From Methanobacteriota archaeon (GTDB lineage Archaea > Thermoplasmatota > Poseidoniia > Poseidoniales > Poseidoniaceae), in NCBI GenBank assembly GCA_002715725.1, contig PAZU01000002.1:1-37160 (forward strand): DNA of 37,160 bases, read 5' to 3'. Below the pieces are notes generated by a model, which worked only from the letters and a program-made list of their open reading frames with translations, was not told the DNA's origin and did not search any database. The position numbers and the translations under genes were made by a program. Numbering within the stretch: position 1 is the stretch's first letter; every line of letters begins with the position of its first letter. Positions 34,738 to 37,160 of this stretch are shown one piece after another.

Positions 34738-35610
34738 ATGCGCTGGTTTGCATACAATGGCGATGCCGATGGCATCTGCTCAATGGTGCAGTGGGGATTG
34801 GTGTATGGAGTTGATGGAAAACGCATTACTGGTGTCAAACGCGATATCGAATTGCTCGATAGAGTTCTTCCAACTCCGGGTGACGAGGTTGTAGTAATGG
34901 ACATTTCATTGGCCCGGAATCATTCTATGGCGCAGGATTTGGCTCGGAAAGGAATCTCAGTGACTTGGTTTGACCACCATCTTGCAGGAGATGAGGTTGA
35001 AGGAATCAATTCTTACATCGACACTTCCGACAATGTTTGCACTGCAAGAATTGTTGAACAACACATTGGTCAAGATTCAAATTGGGCTCAAGTAGCACTG
35101 CATGGAGATGGTTTGTCAAAGCATTCATCTAAACCGAATTACAAGGAATTAGGCGAGTTGCTAAATTATAATGGATACGGAGCAGATTTGTCTGATTTAC
35201 ACTTCCACCCCGATGATTTAATGATGCTATGTCTTGATTCTAAAACCCCTGAACAATTCATGCTATCATCTGCATTTGCAAAACTCAAAGATGGATTTGA
35301 GACAGATATTTCGAATGCTAAAATGATAGAAGAAAATGATGGTTTCTACCTACTTCCTAACGAGGCTTGGGCCCGTAGAGTTGTAGGAGTAATGGCACAC
35401 AGAATCAATGAGAAAGGTTCTGGGCCACATGTAATTGCGATTGACAAGGGAGATACATTTCAAATTTCAATGAGAGGCGAGAGCGGTATTGGTGAGTTAT
35501 GTGCAATGTTCGGCGGAGGGGGCCGAGCAACGGCTGGCGGCATCGATAATCTGCCGAAGGCAGAGATAACAGCCTTGATGAATGAAGTCAACTCCCGAAG
35601 GTCTGCTTGA
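34738..35610 (+). CDS. DHH-family phosphoesterase, candidate PAP phosphatase/oligoribonuclease
   Basis: A metal-dependent phosphoesterase of the DHH superfamily. The DHH domain shows YNGDADGICSM (motif I), VVMDISLARN (motif II) and TWFDHHLAGDE (the DHH motif proper, near residues 80-86). The C-terminal DHHA1 domain has the substrate-binding GGGGRATAGGI. Motif I is NGDADG: the His of the common HxDxD form is Asn (residue 7), as I recall for one subfamily of DHH proteins. It precedes cysD by 9 bases and is probably co-transcribed with cysDN. Because PAPS-dependent reduction yields PAP, and some DHH enzymes (NrnA) dephosphorylate PAP, a role in PAP removal is a reasonable inference, but a nucleic-acid substrate is equally possible. 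Length 290 aa. Start ATG 34738. Confidence 0.85.
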   Translation: MRWFAYNGDADGICSMVQWGLVYGVDGKRITGVKRDIELLDRVLPTPGDEVVVMDISLARNHSMAQDLARKGISVTWFDHHLAGDEVEGINSYIDTSDNVCTARIVEQHIGQDSNWAQVALHGDGLSKHSSKPNYKELGELLNYNGYGADLSDLHFHPDDLMMLCLDSKTPEQFMLSSAFAKLKDGFETDISNAKMIEENDGFYLLPNEAWARRVVGVMAHRINEKGSGPHVIAIDKGDTFQISMRGESGIGELCAMFGGGGRATAGGIDNLPKAEITALMNEVNSRRSA

Positions 35611-35619
35611 GGTGCTTGA

Positions 35620-36525
35620 ATGCAAGACAGAATGACCCATCTTCAGAGATTGGAAGCCGAGGCGATCCATATCATGAGGGAGGTCGTTGCTGAAGCCGAA
35701 AACCCGGTAATGTTGTATTCGATTGGAAAGGATTCCTCGGTAATGCTTCATATCGCAATGAAGGCATTTTATCCAGCTAAGCCGCCTTTCCCAATAATGC
35801 ATATCGATACGATGTGGAAATTTTCGGAAATGATTGAATTCCGCAACAAAATGGCTGAAGACCTGGGCTTGGAATTGATTGTCCATATCAATCCTGAAGG
35901 CCAAGAAATGAAAATGAATCCATTTGTCCATGGCTCTGCAAAGCATACAGATGTAATGAAGACTCAAGGATTGAAGCAAGCCCTTGACAAGCACGGGTTT
36001 GATGTTGCATTTGGAGGAGCGCGCAGGGATGAAGAAAAATCACGTGCCAAGGAGAGAATCTTCTCATTCAGAAACGAAAATCATCACTGGGACCCAAAAA
36101 GGCAGCGTCCAGAGCTTTGGAATGTTTACAATGCTCGCAAAAATCCTGGAGAAACCATCCGAGTGTTCCCACTTTCCAATTGGACAGAACTAGATATCTG
36201 GCAGTATATCCATCTCGAAAAAATCCCAATCGTGCCATTATACTTGGCAAAGCCTAGACCTGTAGTTGAGAGGGATGGTGTACTGATTTTGGTAGATGAT
36301 GATCGTTTGCCAATGGAAGAAGGCGAAGAACCGATGATGAAAACCGTCCGATTCCGAACACTTGGTTGCTACCCATTAACCGGTGCGGTTGAGTCAGATG
36401 CAGATACTTTGCCTGATGTTATTCAAGAGATGTTGTTGACAACGACTTCCGAGAGAGAAGGCAGAGTAATCGATTTCGATAGTTCAGCCTCGATGGAGAA
36501 GAAAAAGCAAGAGGGGTATTTCTGA
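35620..36525 (+). CDS. cysD: Sulfate adenylyltransferase subunit 2 (CysD)
   Basis: Catalytic subunit of ATP sulfurylase, forming adenylyl sulfate (APS) from sulfate and ATP, with CysN supplying GTP hydrolysis. It has the PP-loop [16 protein letters not shown] (residues about 30-45), the [17 protein letters not shown] segment, [49 protein letters not shown], and the C-terminal [16 protein letters not shown]. Length 301 aa matches E. coli CysD (302 aa). A GAGGTG sequence just before the ATG can serve as ribosome-binding site. The stop TGA overlaps the cysN ATG by one base, indicating coupling. Confidence 0.96.
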   Translation: MQDRMTHLQRLEAEAIHIMREVVAEAENPVMLYSIGKDSSVMLHIAMKAFYPAKPPFPIMHIDTMWKFSEMIEFRNKMAEDLGLELIVHINPEGQEMKMNPFVHGSAKHTDVMKTQGLKQALDKHGFDVAFGGARRDEEKSRAKERIFSFRNENHHWDPKRQRPELWNVYNARKNPGETIRVFPLSNWTELDIWQYIHLEKIPIVPLYLAKPRPVVERDGVLILVDDDRLPMEEGEEPMMKTVRFRTLGCYPLTGAVESDADTLPDVIQEMLLTTTSEREGRVIDFDSSASMEKKKQEGYF

Positions 36526-37160
36526 TGGTCCATGTAAGCGACCTAATCTCAGAGGACATCGAGTCCTACCTTGCTGCACACGAGCAAAAGGAGTTGCTGA
36601 GGTTCATTACTTGCGGCTCAGTTGATGATGGTAAATCTACACTGATTGGAAGAATGCTATACGAATCTCATATGCTATTCGATGACCACCTAGCTGCATT
36701 AGAAGCAGATTCAAAGAAGGTTGGAACTCAAGAAGGTGAGATCGATTTTGCTTTACTCGTAGACGGCCTTGCTGCTGAAAGAGAGCAAGGAATTACAATC
36801 GATGTTGCTTACAGGTTCTTTTCTACCGACAAGAGGAAGTATATTGTTGCCGACACTCCTGGTCATGAAGAATATACTCGGAACATGGCAACTGGGGCAT
36901 CAACTGCTGATGTTGCAATCATTCTAGTTGATGCTAGCCAAGGCGTTTTGACTCAGACTAGAAGACATTCATTCATCGTGTCTATGGTCGGTGTTAAGCG
37001 AATTATTCTCGCAGTAAACAAGTTGGATTTAGTCGATTATTCTGAGGAAGTATTCAACCAGATTAAGTCTGATTTTCATGAATTTGCGAGAGAGGCCCTC
37101 ACTCTTGAGGAGATTACAGCAATTCCAATTTCGGCTCTCAAAGGAGACAATATTGTCGGT
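36525..37160 (+). CDS. cysN: Sulfate adenylyltransferase subunit 1 (CysN), right-truncated
   Basis: GTPase subunit of ATP sulfurylase that couples GTP hydrolysis to APS synthesis. The frame is not in the ORF track because it runs off the right edge; 212 codons are visible. GTPase motifs: G1 [15 protein letters not shown]2 region [16 protein letters not shown]3 [15 protein letters not shown]4 AVNKLDLVD. The elongation-factor-like fold is therefore clear. CysN is about 430-475 aa, or over 600 when fused to the APS kinase CysC, so more than half is missing and a CysC fusion cannot be judged. The ATG overlaps the cysD stop (TGATG). Confidence 0.95.
   Translation, partial: MVHVSDLISEDIESYLAAHEQKELLRFITCGSVDDGKSTLIGRMLYESHMLFDDHLAALEADSKKVGTQEGEIDFALLVDGLAAEREQGITIDVAYRFFSTDKRKYIVADTPGHEEYTRNMATGASTADVAIILVDASQGVLTQTRRHSFIVSMVGVKRIILAVNKLDLVDYSEEVFNQIKSDFHEFAREALTLEEITAIPISALKGDNIVG

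Noticed and set aside
35497-35994. 165-aa minus-strand ORF across the DHH/cysD junction
   Set aside because: It lies over two strongly supported genes and has no recognisable motif.
1-37160. Mobile element, CRISPR array, prophage or defence island
   Set aside because: I found no transposase, integrase, regular repeat-spacer pattern, terminal repeats or tRNA gene; the content is housekeeping and envelope genes of even style.

Overview
The window looks like a chromosome fragment of a planktonic euryarchaeon, most probably Marine Group II (Candidatus Poseidoniales) or a close Thermoplasmatota relative. The assignment is inferred from gene content, without phylogeny. Archaeal markers are an exosome Csl4 protein, NMD3, SepF, a bifunctional phosphoglucose/phosphomannose isomerase and an HMG-CoA synthase of the mevalonate pathway. 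At least two genes have a TATA-like box about 26 bases before an ATG, as expected for leaderless transcripts. Genes are packed tightly. The longest gene-free stretch is about 145 bases (34593-34737), so no gap exceeds 300 bases. I see no tRNA, rRNA, CRISPR array, insertion sequence or integrase.

Layout. 1-2508 (minus): a SMUG1-type uracil-DNA glycosylase followed by an AMP-forming acyl-CoA synthetase that runs off the left edge. 2631-4181 (plus): HMG-CoA synthase. 4182-12958 (minus): a long run, in transcription order a polytopic membrane protein, a GT2 glycosyltransferase, aspartate-semialdehyde dehydrogenase, an unknown acidic protein, a small zinc-ribbon protein, a METTL5-like RNA methyltransferase, a Csl4 protein fused to two RRM domains, and a radical SAM/HhH enzyme with unusual cysteine spacing. 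13031-13594 (plus): a stand-alone M23/LytM-fold protein. 13588-17836 (minus): a CcmA-like ATPase with a fused membrane domain, CcmC, a CcmD-like peptide, NMD3 and phosphoglucose/phosphomannose isomerase. 17891-25554 (plus): rhomboid protease, a 1.6-kDa-residue-scale (about 1617 aa) membrane-anchored subtilase, and GlmS. 25555-26274 (minus): a KaiC-like ATPase. 26338-26889 (plus): a Maf-like pyrophosphatase. 26951-34592 (minus): two tandem paralogous PKD-type surface proteins followed by a SepF-like division protein. 34738-37160 (plus): a DHH phosphoesterase, CysD and CysN (right-truncated).

How the genes fit together. Three themes stand out. The first is the cell surface: the subtilase, the rhomboid, the two PKD proteins, GlmS, the GT2 enzyme and the large membrane protein are all envelope or glycan related, and SepF sits at the end of the PKD operon. 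The second is RNA metabolism and ribosomes: Csl4-RRM, the METTL5-like methylase and NMD3. The third is small-molecule metabolism: sulfate activation by CysDN with a DHH phosphatase candidate for PAP removal, mevalonate synthesis, and heme handling for cytochrome c.

Most worth a second look: the Csl4-2xRRM fusion with a broken zinc ribbon; the shared C-terminal cytoplasmic motif GLPEGW(S/T)M(E/D)QW..YG.QYL in the two PKD proteins; the CcmA-membrane fusion; a recurrent intergenic hairpin with a CCC-GTA-GGG core; and convergent genes that abut with zero bases between stop codons.
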